A program made the translations under genes and the position numbers. A stretch of DNA of 64,000 nt, taken from Streptomyces sp. NRRL S-337. GTDB taxonomy: Bacteria > Actinomycetota > Actinomycetes > Streptomycetales > Streptomycetaceae. Shown here one piece after another: positions 56,813-64,000 of this stretch. Below the pieces are notes generated by a model. It made no database searches, was not told where the DNA came from, and saw nothing but the letters and a program-made list of their open reading frames with translations. The stretch spans positions 1 through 64,000 of the forward strand of contig NZ_JOIX01000030.1 of the NCBI RefSeq assembly GCF_000720175.1. Reading direction: 5' to 3'. The stretch's first letter is position 1. Each line of letters begins with the position of its first letter.

Positions 56813-57127
56813 TCAGCTGCGGCTGGTCAGCTGCCGGACGAGCTCCTCGAACGCCTCCCGCTCCGCGGCGCTCAGCTCCACGCACTCCGCCGGGGGCCCG
56901 GCCGGCCCGGTCTGCCGGGGCACCGAGCAGAGCAGCTCCGGCGGTTCGGGGAGCCGCTCGGGGCCGGGCGTCGCGTACCGCATCCGCATCTCGTGCCGGT
57001 CGCGCCGCATGGCCGCCTCGTACCGGCCGTTCCGCAGCAGTCTGACGATGCCGACGACCCAAAGCACGGCCACCGCGAGGAGCACGCCGAGGCCGATCTG
57101 CTGCAGAATCGATACGGAGGGGAGCAT
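56813..57127 (-). CDS. Small single-pass membrane protein of unknown function
   Basis: The protein is 104 residues. One helix (LQQIGLGVLLAVAVLWVVGIVRLL) is followed by a basic stretch (RRDRHEMRMRY), a Pro-rich linker and an acidic C-terminal helix (LSAAEREAFEELVRQLTS). ATG 57127 has GGAGG 5 nt upstream. A consensus DosR box lies 76 bp before the start, so it may be part of a hypoxia/redox response. Confidence 0.75.
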   Translation of the reverse strand: MLPSVSILQQIGLGVLLAVAVLWVVGIVRLLRNGRYEAAMRRDRHEMRMRYATPGPERLPEPPELLCSVPRQTGPAGPPAECVELSAAEREAFEELVRQLTSRS

Positions 57128-57202
57128 GCGGTCCTCCAGGACGTATGAGGCGCTGGGCTAGAGCCAGTAGACACCACGCATCCACGGTTACAACAGAGGA
57201 TC

Positions 57203-57221
57203 TTGGGACTTAAGTCCCGAA
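57203..57221. promoter_or_regulatory. Consensus DosR/DevR (OsdR) box
   Basis: TTGGGACTTAAGTCCCGAA contains a perfect 14-bp palindrome (57205-57218) and matches the actinobacterial dormancy-regulator consensus TTSGGGACTWWAGTCCCSAA along its whole length. It lies between the divergent small membrane protein (start 57127) and CoA-transferase (start 57412) genes. The flanking sequence is A/T-richer than average, as in a promoter. Confidence 0.75.
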
Positions 57222-57411
57222 GTGACGCATCTCCTATGACATTTCGCTACATTTCTGGCAGGCCTCCGGGTCCGTACGACTGCGTATACGTACCGAAGAG
57301 GCCGACCCGTCAGGGTCGGGGACGTGTCCTTGGACACCCCGGACGCTTCCCCGCGGTGCGGCGGGCCGCCCACGATGGCGGCACATCGCCCGCGACGTGA
57401 GGAGCACCGCC

Positions 57412-58662
57412 GTGCCGCAGCCGCCCCGCCCGCCCGCGTCCCCGCCCGCCCGGGCCCTCGACGGCGTCCTCGTCGCGGACTTCAGCCGGGTGCTGGCCGG
57501 CCCGCTGGCCGCCGCGACGCTCGCCGACCTCGGCGCCGAGGTGATCAAGGTGGAGCGGCCGGGCACCGGTGACGACACCCGCGCCTGGGGCCCGCCGTTC
57601 GGCCCGGACTCCGGCCCCGAGGACCCGGAAGGAAGCAAGGGCGGCGCTCAGCGGAGCCGTACGGCCGCGTACTTCGACGCCGCCAACCGCTCCAAGCGGG
57701 GGCTCGCCCTGGACCTCGGCGATCCGGCCGACGCGGCCGCGGCCCGCGAGCTGGCGCGGCGGGCCGACGTACTGATCGAGAACTTCCGCCCCGGCTCGCT
57801 CGCCAAATACGGCCTGGACCACACCGCCACCCGCGCCGCCAACCCGGGCCTGGTGCACTGCACCATCACCGGGTTCGGCTCCGGCGCGGGGGCCTCGCTG
57901 CCCGGCTACGACTTCGTCGTGCAGGCCGTCGGCGGGCTGATGAGCATCACCGGCGAGCCCGGCGGCCCGCCCCTCAAGGCGGGGGTCGCCCTGGTGGACG
58001 TGCTGACCGCCAAGGACGCCACGACCGGCATCCTCGCCGCGCTGCGGCACCGCGACCGCACCGGCCGGGGCCAGCTGGTGGAGGTCAATCTACTGTCGTC
58101 CCTGCTCGGTTCGCTGGTCAACCAGGCGTCCGGCCACCTGGCCACCGGCCGCGACCCGGGCCCGATGGGCAACCGCCACCCGAGCATCGCCCCGTACGAG
58201 ACGCTGGCCTGCCGGGACGGGCGGCCGCTGGCGGTGGCGGCGGGCAACGACCGCCAATTCCGGGCCCTGGCCACGGCGCTGGGCGCCCCGGAGCTGGCCG
58301 ACGACCCCCGCTTCGCGCGCAACCAGGACCGGGTGCAAAACCGTAGAGACCTCATCAAAGCGCTGGAGGATCGGCTGGCCTCCGACACCCCGGAGAACTG
58401 GACCGATCGCCTGCTCGCCGCCTCCGTCCCCTGCGGCCCGGTCAACACCCTCTCGCAGGCCTTGGAGTTGGCCGGACGGCTCGGACTCGACCCGGTCACC
58501 CCCGTCGGCGAGGGCCGGATCCCCCAAGTCACCAGCCCGCTCCGGCTCTCGGACACGCCGGTGACGCCACCGACGGCCCCACCCCGCCTGGACGAACACG
58601 GCACCGCGCTGCGAACCTGGCTGTCGGGACCGGCCGACCATCCCCTCCCTTCCGAAATGTGA
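57412..58662 (+). CDS. CoA-transferase family III (CaiB/BaiF)
   Basis: The protein is about 416 residues. ALDGVLVADFSRVLAGPLAAATLADLGAEVIKVERPGTGDDTR is the family N-terminus. YFDAANRSKRGLALDLG, LIENFRPG and the catalytic-Asp region GVALVDVLTAKDATTGILAAL follow. It moves CoA between organic acids. GTG 57412 has GAGGAG 7 nt upstream; GTG 57397 overlaps that sequence. The DosR box about 190 bp upstream may control it. Confidence 0.92.
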   Translation: MPQPPRPPASPPARALDGVLVADFSRVLAGPLAAATLADLGAEVIKVERPGTGDDTRAWGPPFGPDSGPEDPEGSKGGAQRSRTAAYFDAANRSKRGLALDLGDPADAAAARELARRADVLIENFRPGSLAKYGLDHTATRAANPGLVHCTITGFGSGAGASLPGYDFVVQAVGGLMSITGEPGGPPLKAGVALVDVLTAKDATTGILAALRHRDRTGRGQLVEVNLLSSLLGSLVNQASGHLATGRDPGPMGNRHPSIAPYETLACRDGRPLAVAAGNDRQFRALATALGAPELADDPRFARNQDRVQNRRDLIKALEDRLASDTPENWTDRLLAASVPCGPVNTLSQALELAGRLGLDPVTPVGEGRIPQVTSPLRLSDTPVTPPTAPPRLDEHGTALRTWLSGPADHPLPSEM

Positions 58663-58757
58663 CCTTCGTCACAACATGGCCTGACCCGCAACCAAATCTG
58701 CCCGTAGATGCTGTTTACCAGCACGGAAATACACAACACCCCTGTATGGAGCAGCTC

Positions 58758-60077
58758 GTGACATCGCCGGACACCCCCGCGCCCGATCGGTCCCGCACCC
58801 CGCACCAGCTGTTCCCGTCAGCCGAGCAGCAGGTGACCGGCGCCCCGCGCCGCACCCGCCGGATGCGTCGCACGCTCGCGGTGACCGCCCTGCTCGCAGC
58901 GGGTGCGCTGGCCCTGTCGGCCTGTGGCGGCGACGCCGAGGCCGGGGGCAACGACGACGGGAAGAACGGCCAGGCGGGCGCGGACGCCGCGGCCAAGAAG
59001 GACGCCTCGGCCGCCAAGATCACCGTCTCCTCGAAGGACGGCGCCACCGACGCCAGCATCAACGACACCGGTGTGAAGGTCACCGGCGGCAAGTTGACCG
59101 ACGTCAAGCTCACCGTCGCCGACACGGGCGCCACCGTGGCGGGCGCCATATCGGCCGACGGCACGTCCTGGAAGCCCGGCGTCCAGCTGGAGCGCGGCAC
59201 CAAGTACAAGATCACGGCGAACGCGAAGGACGCCAAGGGCCGTTCGGCCACCGAGAACGCCACCTTCTCGACCGTCTCGTCGGCCAACAGCTTCATCGGC
59301 ACCTACACCCCCGACAACGGCAAGACCGTCGGCGTCGGCATGCCGGTGTCCTTCAACTTCGACAAGGTGATCACCAACAAGAAGGACGTCCAGTCCCACA
59401 TCAAGGTGACCTCCAGCAGCGGCCAGGAGGTCGTCGGCCACTGGTTCGGCGCCCAGCGCCTGGACTTCCGGCCGGAGGACTACTGGAAGGCCGGCTCCAA
59501 GGTCACCATGAAGATCGACCTGGACGGCGTGAAGGGCGGCAACGGCATCACCGGCGTGCAGTCCAAGACGGTGTCCTTCACGATCGGCCGCTCGCAGGTC
59601 TCCACGGTCGACATGAACACCCAGACCATGACGGTCAAGCGGGACGGCAAGGTCCTCAAGAGGGTCCCGATCTCCGGCGGCAGCCCCGAGCACCCCACCT
59701 ACAACGGCCAGATGGTGATCTCGGAGAAGTTCGAGCAGACGCGGATGGACGGCTCGACGGTCGGCTTCGGCGGTGAGTACGACATCAAGGACGTCCCGCA
59801 CGCCATGCGGCTGTCGTCGTCCGGCACCTTCATCCATGGCAACTACTGGGGCTCCCCGTCCGTCTTCGGCAACTCCGGCACCAGCCACGGCTGCGTCGGC
59901 CTGCGCGACAGCAAGGGCGGCGGGGGCGACACCCCCGGCAAGTGGTTCTTCAACGAGTCGCTGGTCGGCGACGTCGTCATCGTGAAGAACTCCCACGACA
60001 AGATGGTCCAGCCGGACAACGGCCTCAACGGCTGGAACCTCTCCTGGTCCGACTGGAAGGCAGGCAGCGCGACCTGA
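58758..60077 (+). CDS. Lipoprotein L,D-transpeptidase with Ig-like domains
   Basis: The protein is about 439 residues. After a long basic N-terminus the lipobox LALSAC marks lipid anchoring. Two Ig-like domains (about 80-270) precede a YkuD domain with TFIHGNYWGSPSVFG and the intact TSHGCVGLRD active site (His and Cys), as in mycobacterial LdtMt2. It forms 3-3 peptidoglycan cross-links. GTG 58758 has GGAG 6 nt upstream; ATG 58746 is possible. A strong terminator follows. Confidence 0.92.
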   Translation: MTSPDTPAPDRSRTPHQLFPSAEQQVTGAPRRTRRMRRTLAVTALLAAGALALSACGGDAEAGGNDDGKNGQAGADAAAKKDASAAKITVSSKDGATDASINDTGVKVTGGKLTDVKLTVADTGATVAGAISADGTSWKPGVQLERGTKYKITANAKDAKGRSATENATFSTVSSANSFIGTYTPDNGKTVGVGMPVSFNFDKVITNKKDVQSHIKVTSSSGQEVVGHWFGAQRLDFRPEDYWKAGSKVTMKIDLDGVKGGNGITGVQSKTVSFTIGRSQVSTVDMNTQTMTVKRDGKVLKRVPISGGSPEHPTYNGQMVISEKFEQTRMDGSTVGFGGEYDIKDVPHAMRLSSSGTFIHGNYWGSPSVFGNSGTSHGCVGLRDSKGGGGDTPGKWFFNESLVGDVVIVKNSHDKMVQPDNGLNGWNLSWSDWKAGSAT

Positions 60078-60096
60078 CACGCGCCCCCACCAAGCA

Positions 60097-60134
60097 AAGC
60101 GGTGGCCGGTCCCGGAAGGGGCCGGCCACCGCTT
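60097..60134 (+). terminator. Hairpin terminator after the L,D-transpeptidase gene
   Basis: AAGCGGTGGCCGG (60097-60109) pairs with CCGGCCACCGCTT (60122-60134), a 13-bp perfect stem 19 bp after the stop. Confidence 0.8.
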
Positions 60135-60231
60135 GCTACCCACCAGCTCGCAGGCCCGCCCCCACCCACCGTCTTCCCGCCCCCCAACGGGACGGGACCG
60201 CCAGGTACGTGGGCAGGCAGCCCCAGGGGCT

Positions 60232-61107
60232 CTACCGCATCAACAGCTCCACCACCCCCGCGAACCCCTCGCTCCCGTGGCCGTCCGCCACCCGCCGCTC
60301 CATCAGCGCCAGCACCGGTGCCCACAGCTCCGGGCTCACCCCCTGCGCCCGCGAGACGTCCCCGAGGGCGTCGTGCGAGACCTGCATGGCCAGCGGCGAC
60401 CCGGTGACCGAGTAGTCGCCGGAATCGATCTGCTCCGCCATCGCGGGCAAGCTGCCGGCCATCGCCTGGATCCAGGGCACCAGCAACGTGCTCGTGAAGC
60501 CGGTAACCGACCCGCCCGCCGAGCGGATCAACGCCGCGGCGTGCGCGAAGCCGCCGAACATCCCGTACATCCCGCTCAGCAGCGCAAGATCATTGAGCGG
60601 TGCGAGCCCGGGCTCCTCCCCCAGGTAGACGCTCCGCGCGAACGCGTCCAGCAGCCCCCGGTGCGTGTCGAAGGCCGTCCGGGACCCGCTGTACAGCACG
60701 AACGCCTGCGGCGTCGCCAGCATCTCCGGTACGGCCATGATGCCGCCGTCGAGGTACTCGCCCCCGAGCGCGGTCACCCGCTCCGCCATCTCCCGGGCTT
60801 CCTCGGGCGACCCGTTGGTCACATTGACCACCACCCGCCCCTGCAACCCCGCCAGCCCGCCGGCCTGTTCCAGCAGCGGCCCGACATCGCCGTAATCCAG
60901 GATGCAGACGATCACGACGTCACAGCCGTCCACCGCCTCGGCCACCGACCCGGCTTCCCGCGCCCCCCGCGCAACGAGCTCCCCGGCCCTCCCCGGCGTA
61001 CGGTTCCACACCCGCACCGCATGCCCGCCCGCCACCAACGCCCCGGCCAGCGCACTCCCCATGCTCCCCAGCCCCAGCACCGCAACACCGGTCTTCTCCA
61101 CCGACAC
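60232..61107 (-). CDS. NAD(P)-dependent oxidoreductase (imine reductase / hydroxyisobutyrate dehydrogenase-like)
   Basis: The protein is about 291 residues. VAVLGLGSMGSALAGALVAGGHAVRVWNRTPGRA is the NADPH-binding Rossmann motif with Arg for the phosphate. VVVNVTNGSPEEAREM and DGGIMAVPEMLATPQAFVLYSG follow. The C-terminal helical domain (ALLSGMYGMFGGFAHAAALI) resembles imine reductases. GTG 61107 has GGGGGAG 7 nt upstream. An AAGTAC/GTACTT inverted repeat lies about 95 bp upstream. Confidence 0.88.
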   Translation of the reverse strand: MSVEKTGVAVLGLGSMGSALAGALVAGGHAVRVWNRTPGRAGELVARGAREAGSVAEAVDGCDVVIVCILDYGDVGPLLEQAGGLAGLQGRVVVNVTNGSPEEAREMAERVTALGGEYLDGGIMAVPEMLATPQAFVLYSGSRTAFDTHRGLLDAFARSVYLGEEPGLAPLNDLALLSGMYGMFGGFAHAAALIRSAGGSVTGFTSTLLVPWIQAMAGSLPAMAEQIDSGDYSVTGSPLAMQVSHDALGDVSRAQGVSPELWAPVLALMERRVADGHGSEGFAGVVELLMR

Positions 61108-61201
61108 GACAGAACTCCCCCTCCACCTGGGTACTCGCGATCTCTCGCTCTCTCGATCTCTCGATCCGTCGCTCAGTCTTGACCCAGGCAAAAGCAGGAA
61201 C

Positions 61202-61227
61202 AAGTACCCACTTTTCAGTGCGTACTT
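61202..61227. promoter_or_regulatory. Inverted repeat AAGTAC-N14-GTACTT upstream of the imine-reductase-like gene
   Basis: The arms are at 61202-61207 and 61222-61227. A further ACTTAC..TTTCAGGT repeat follows to about 61257. The shape resembles operators of HxlR-type regulators often found beside such genes, but no HxlR gene is present. The stretch 61140-61175 holds TCTCTCGATC repeats. Confidence 0.35.
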
Positions 61228-61302
61228 ACCTGGAGGTGGCCGACTTACTTTCAGGTGAGTGAGGCGCGGAATCCAGAGCCGGCGCCCACTCCTTCACCCC
61301 CG

Positions 61303-61629
61303 TCAGAGCACGTCCTGCAACAGCAGACACAACCCCACGGCGAGCGGATAACACCCCACCCCGACCAGTACCAGCGCCCGCCGCGAGGCCCGCCGCCCGT
61401 ACCAGACGAGCCCCAACCCCGCGTGCATCACCACCGCCGCGAGCACGGGAAGGTCCTTGCGCAGCCCATAGGCGAACGCGAAATACAGCCACATCCAAGG
61501 GATGAGCACCCCGAAGGCCAGGGGGAGGTACGACCAACCACGCACCTGTCGCTGCAGATATTCGTCGGCCGGGTTGGCGGGCTCCAAAGGCGGTAGATCA
61601 TTGCCACTGCCACCGAAATTCCTTATCAT
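61303..61629 (-). CDS. Small membrane protein of unknown function (three helices)
   Basis: The protein is 108 residues. Three hydrophobic segments (YLPLAFGVLIPWMWLYFAFAY, LPVLAAVVMHAGLGLVWY, ALVLVGVGCYPLAVGLCLLL) follow a polar N-terminus. There is no Shine-Dalgarno sequence; TAGTTT 6 nt upstream suggests leaderless transcription. It is divergent from the WXG100-type gene set. Confidence 0.7.
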   Translation of the reverse strand: MIRNFGGSGNDLPPLEPANPADEYLQRQVRGWSYLPLAFGVLIPWMWLYFAFAYGLRKDLPVLAAVVMHAGLGLVWYGRRASRRALVLVGVGCYPLAVGLCLLLQDVL

Positions 61630-61685
61630 CGCTACAAACTAACAGCGGGCAATATTCGAGTCAAGAGTAAACCAAAAGGGCACGC

Positions 61686-62012
61686 GTGGAATTTTCGGTC
61701 GAACCGGACGATTTGAACGCATTCGGCAAGCAAGTACAGCGAGCGGCCGATGACGTGGAAGAGGCGCGGGACTACATCAAACGTTCTTGCGAGATGTTCG
61801 CTTCTGACGTGGGCCCGATTTCAACGGTGGCGCAGCTGTGGGGCGGCGGACACGAAGACGTCGTAGGGCGCGTCCAGAACACCATGAAGGCGCTGCACAA
61901 AATCCTGGCCAGCTCTTCGGAAGAATTGCTGAAATCTGCGAGGCATTACGACACTACGGACCGGGAGGAATCCCGGAAGATGGACGCCACATACCCGGCG
62001 TCCAAGCGGTGA
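61686..62012 (+). CDS. WXG100-like protein (putative type VII secretion cargo)
   Basis: The protein is 108 residues, all helical in appearance. VEPDDLNAFGKQVQRAADDVEEARDYIKR leads to a turn with LWGGGHEDV (W-x-G position) and a second helix (NTMKALHKILASSSEELLKSARHYDTTDREES) ending in a YxxxD/E-like signal, as in ESX/T7SS substrates. GTG 61686 has AAAGGG 5 nt upstream. It is the first of three collinear genes with lower GC than the rest of the window. Confidence 0.75.
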   Translation: MEFSVEPDDLNAFGKQVQRAADDVEEARDYIKRSCEMFASDVGPISTVAQLWGGGHEDVVGRVQNTMKALHKILASSSEELLKSARHYDTTDREESRKMDATYPASKR

Positions 62013-62037
62013 GCAAGCAGCGGACGAGGGGACAGGC

Positions 62038-62784
62038 ATGGGATTCGCAGACGTGGCCGAGCCGACCAGCCGCCTGGTGGCACCACATGTCGACGCGGAC
62101 AAAGACGAGCCGGAGGGCGGGGTCGTCAAGGATCTGCTGTCGTTCGGCGACGTATTGAGTCCGTCCTGGTTGATCAGCAAAGGATTGGAGCTCGCCTTCG
62201 ACTTCAATCCTGTCGACGAGGCCAAGAAATTGATTGCCGGCGACTGGGTCGAATATGCCCAGTGCGCCAAGGCGTGGAAGGCCATGGGGGATTTCTGCGA
62301 GGACCTGTCGAAGAATATCGCGGCCGGAAACAAGACCCTGGACTCCTCTTGGAGCGGAAACGCCGCAGACGCCGCGTATATCTATTTCGAGACCCTGGCC
62401 AGAGACCTGGACCAGATGAAAGAATCTTTCGTCGCCCTGAAGGAGAACTACGAGAAAACCTATGAAGAGGTTTGGAATGCCGCCGAGGCGTGTGGCGATT
62501 TGCTCAGTGGAATTCTCGACACCGCGGCCCTGGTCGGACTGACGGCGCTGGCCGGGGCCTCAACCAGTTTTACACTGTTCGGACCGGTCATCGCGGCAGG
62601 TGCAGTGGCCGGAGAAATCATCGCGATGATCAATATGTGGTCCAAACTGACCACCACCATCAGCGCCCTGCAGACCGCGATCAACGGCTCGGTGGGAATC
62701 GTGAGCGGCATCAGCGCGTCGATCGAGAGCAAGACCATCAACTTCCCCGTGCCGGGGCGGGCTTACGACAGCCCGGTGGCGTAG
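62038..62784 (+). CDS. Larger WXG100-superfamily protein with hydrophobic C-terminal region
   Basis: The protein is 248 residues. Residues 65-165 form a WXG100-like helical pair with the SWSGNAADAAYIYFETLARDLDQMKE turn. Residues about 160-205 are strongly hydrophobic and Ala/Gly-rich (ILDTAALVGLTALAGAS, GPVIAAGAVAGEIIAM), followed by TTTISALQTAINGSVGIVSGISASIES. No toxin catalytic motif was seen. The hydrophobic hairpin could insert into membranes, as in some T7SS-exported pore formers (hypothesis). GAGGGGA lies 5 nt before the ATG. Confidence 0.75.
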   Translation: MGFADVAEPTSRLVAPHVDADKDEPEGGVVKDLLSFGDVLSPSWLISKGLELAFDFNPVDEAKKLIAGDWVEYAQCAKAWKAMGDFCEDLSKNIAAGNKTLDSSWSGNAADAAYIYFETLARDLDQMKESFVALKENYEKTYEEVWNAAEACGDLLSGILDTAALVGLTALAGASTSFTLFGPVIAAGAVAGEIIAMINMWSKLTTTISALQTAINGSVGIVSGISASIESKTINFPVPGRAYDSPVA

Positions 62785-62816
62785 CAGACGGGCGTCGGTG
62801 AAGAGGGGAGAGTGCA

Positions 62817-63206
62817 GTGCAGCATGGCAATGAGCAGCGCGAGGTCGGTGACGAGGAGTTCATGAGCCTGGCGCGCGACGAGGCCAAGGCGAGGATGCTC
62901 AGGAAGATCATGCAGAATCTTTCCCGGGGCAACGAGGGCGATCCGCTCACGGAGATGGCCAGGGACGTGATGTCGGGGCGCAAGGGGATCCGGGAGGCCA
63001 TTCGGGAAGCTCCCCAGGACGAGTCCCTCCTCGTAAGGTTCGAGACCTTTCAGCGGCGCTGGGATTCCCTGTCGGAAAGCGACCGTCTGGCGGCCGAACG
63101 CGAGGCCAGGAGCTACCTGGAGGAACAGCGTCAGGAAATCGTGACGGAGCGGGAGGCCTCCCAGCGGGCGAGTTCGACTCCCCCGCGGCACAGCGCCCGG
63201 CGCTGA
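62817..63206 (+). CDS. Charged helical protein of unknown function, third gene of the WXG100 set
   Basis: The protein is 129 residues, rich in Glu, Arg and Ser and probably coiled-coil (EEFMSLARDEAKARMLRKIMQNLSRGN, RFETFQRRWDSLSESDRLAAEREARSYLEEQRQEIVTEREAS). There is no membrane segment. GTG 62817 follows GGGGAGAG. Because it trails two WXG100-type genes by 32 bp it may be a cytosolic chaperone or immunity-like partner (speculative). Confidence 0.65.
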   Translation: MQHGNEQREVGDEEFMSLARDEAKARMLRKIMQNLSRGNEGDPLTEMARDVMSGRKGIREAIREAPQDESLLVRFETFQRRWDSLSESDRLAAEREARSYLEEQRQEIVTEREASQRASSTPPRHSARR

Positions 63207-63234
63207 GAGCGCTGAGAGTCCGCGGCAAGCAGGC

Positions 63235-63275
63235 CGGGGCCCGGGCCGCCCGTGGTGGCGGTCCCGGGCCCCGGT
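63235..63275. terminator. Bidirectional hairpin terminator
   Basis: CCGGGGCCCGGG.CCGCC pairs with GGCGG.TCCCGGGCCCCGG around CGTGGT, with one unpaired base. It lies between the WXG100 set and the convergent PTS gene. Confidence 0.8.
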
Positions 63276-63286
63276 GGGGTGGAGGG

Positions 63287-64000
63287 TCAGGCGGCGGCCG
63301 GGACGGGGTGGTCGGGGGACGGGGTTTCGGCCGGGGTGGTGGGGGTGGGCCTGCGGAGGGTCTTGAGGAGGAGGACCAGGGCGGTGCTGACGCAGGTACC
63401 GACGGCGATGGCGAGCAGGTAGAGGAGCGGCTGGCTGATCAGCGGGACGACGAAGACGCCGCCGTGCGGGGCCCGCAGGGTGCAGCCGAAGGCCATCGAC
63501 AGGGCGCCGGTGACCGCGCCGCCGACCATCACGGAGGGGATGACGCGCAGCGGATCGGCGGCCGCGAAGGGGATCGCGCCCTCGGTGATGAAGGACGCCC
63601 CGAGCACCCAGGCCGCCTTGCCGTTCTCCCGCTCCGTCTTGGTGAAGAGCCGCCCGCGGACGGTCGTCGCCAGGGCCATCGCCAGCGGCGGGACCATACC
63701 GGCGGCCATCACCGCCGCCATCACCTTCAGGCTGCCCTCGTTGGGGTTGGCCAGACCGCCGACCGCGAAGGCGTAGGCGACCTTGTTCAGCGGCCCGCCG
63801 AGGTCGAAGCACATCATGAGGCCGAGCAGCGCGCCGAGGATGATCGCGTTGGCCCCGGAGAGGCCGGACAGCCAGTCGGTCAGCCCCTTCTGCAGTGCGG
63901 CGATCGGCTTGCCGACCACCAGGAACATCAGGAAACCGACGAGTGCCGAGGACAACAGCGGGATCACCACGACCGGCATGATGCCGCGCAGCGGTGCCGG
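63287..64000 (-). CDS. fruA: Fructose-specific PTS EIIC component (partial, runs off the window)
   Basis: Only the C-terminal 238 residues are in the window; the frame stays open to base 64000. Motifs are ANAIILGALLGLMMCFDLGGPLNKVAYAFA, TERENGKAAWVLGASFITEGAIPFAAADPLRVIPS and CTLRAPHGGVFVVP, the fructose EIIC pattern with about five membrane segments. EIIC imports and phosphorylates fructose together with EIIA/EIIB domains, which would lie to the right. The end is a Pro/Thr-rich tail. Confidence 0.93.
   Translation of the reverse strand, partial: PAPLRGIMPVVVIPLLSSALVGFLMFLVVGKPIAALQKGLTDWLSGLSGANAIILGALLGLMMCFDLGGPLNKVAYAFAVGGLANPNEGSLKVMAAVMAAGMVPPLAMALATTVRGRLFTKTERENGKAAWVLGASFITEGAIPFAAADPLRVIPSVMVGGAVTGALSMAFGCTLRAPHGGVFVVPLISQPLLYLLAIAVGTCVSTALVLLLKTLRRPTPTTPAETPSPDHPVPAAA

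Overview
The window looks like a chromosomal segment of a Streptomyces or close relative. The DNA is very GC-rich with strong third-position GC. Many starts are GTG or TTG, many overlaps are ATGA/GTGA, and several genes appear leaderless. Marker families also fit: SepX/Glp, Scr1/DUF397 pairs, DUF6879, TipA-like MerR, LtrA, a tricorn-type protease and WXG100 proteins. No complete mobile element, CRISPR array, rRNA or phage module was seen. The only RNA gene recognised is one tRNA-Ala(CGC). All family names come from reading translations, not from a database search.

Layout. 0.3-5.9 kb: tricorn-type protease, a membrane-anchored HTH protein with an operator-like repeat array upstream, a secreted L,D-transpeptidase-like protein and a small hydrophilic protein. 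6-10.6 kb: a three-gene operon (Baeyer-Villiger monooxygenase, alpha/beta hydrolase, SDR; each junction an ATGA overlap) divergent from a MerR regulator, with a strong inverted repeat between them. 10.7-16.3 kb: orphan secreted and acidic proteins, then a cluster of Scr1-type XRE regulators, DUF6879, DUF397 and several very small coupled ORFs. 16.3-23.5 kb: exonuclease III, GNAT, an ABC exporter with its GntR regulator, a TipA-like regulator with a tipA-type promoter, a glycosyltransferase and an M23 peptidase.

23.6-34.2 kb is a conserved core block. galU, glp, moaC, mog, a rimJ-like acetyltransferase and sepX run leftwards toward tRNA-Ala. 5-formyl-THF cyclo-ligase diverges from galU. A penicillin-acylase-family enzyme and a K+/H+ antiporter follow. 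34.5-39.6 kb: MFS exporter, a CIRCE-preceded FmdB-type zinc ribbon, MTA phosphorylase and MscL. 39.8-42.5 kb is decayed: a frameshifted membrane protein, an AMP-binding enzyme fragment and short repeats.

42.5-47.7 kb is a sulfide-oxidation island: persulfide dioxygenase-rhodanese, GntR, TauE/SafE and sulfide:quinone oxidoreductase. It is unusually full of short tandem repeats, some inside the coding regions. The expected flow is sulfide to persulfide (SQR), persulfide to sulfite (dioxygenase/rhodanese), then export (TauE). 47.7-61.6 kb: a MerR-PP2C fusion, M20 amidohydrolase, O-methyltransferase, LtrA, two more L,D-transpeptidases, an S58 peptidase, VIT1-type transporter, YIP1 protein, CoA-transferase and an imine-reductase-like enzyme. 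A textbook DosR/DevR box lies at 57.2 kb. 61.7-63.2 kb holds three collinear genes that look like type VII secretion cargo. The window ends inside a fructose PTS EIIC gene.

Leads judged most worth following are the CIRCE and DosR boxes in unexpected places, the small-ORF/XRE cluster at 12.3-16.3 kb, the repeat-expanded sulfur island, the WXG100 trio and the BVMO operon with its operator. None is proven to be a new system from sequence alone.
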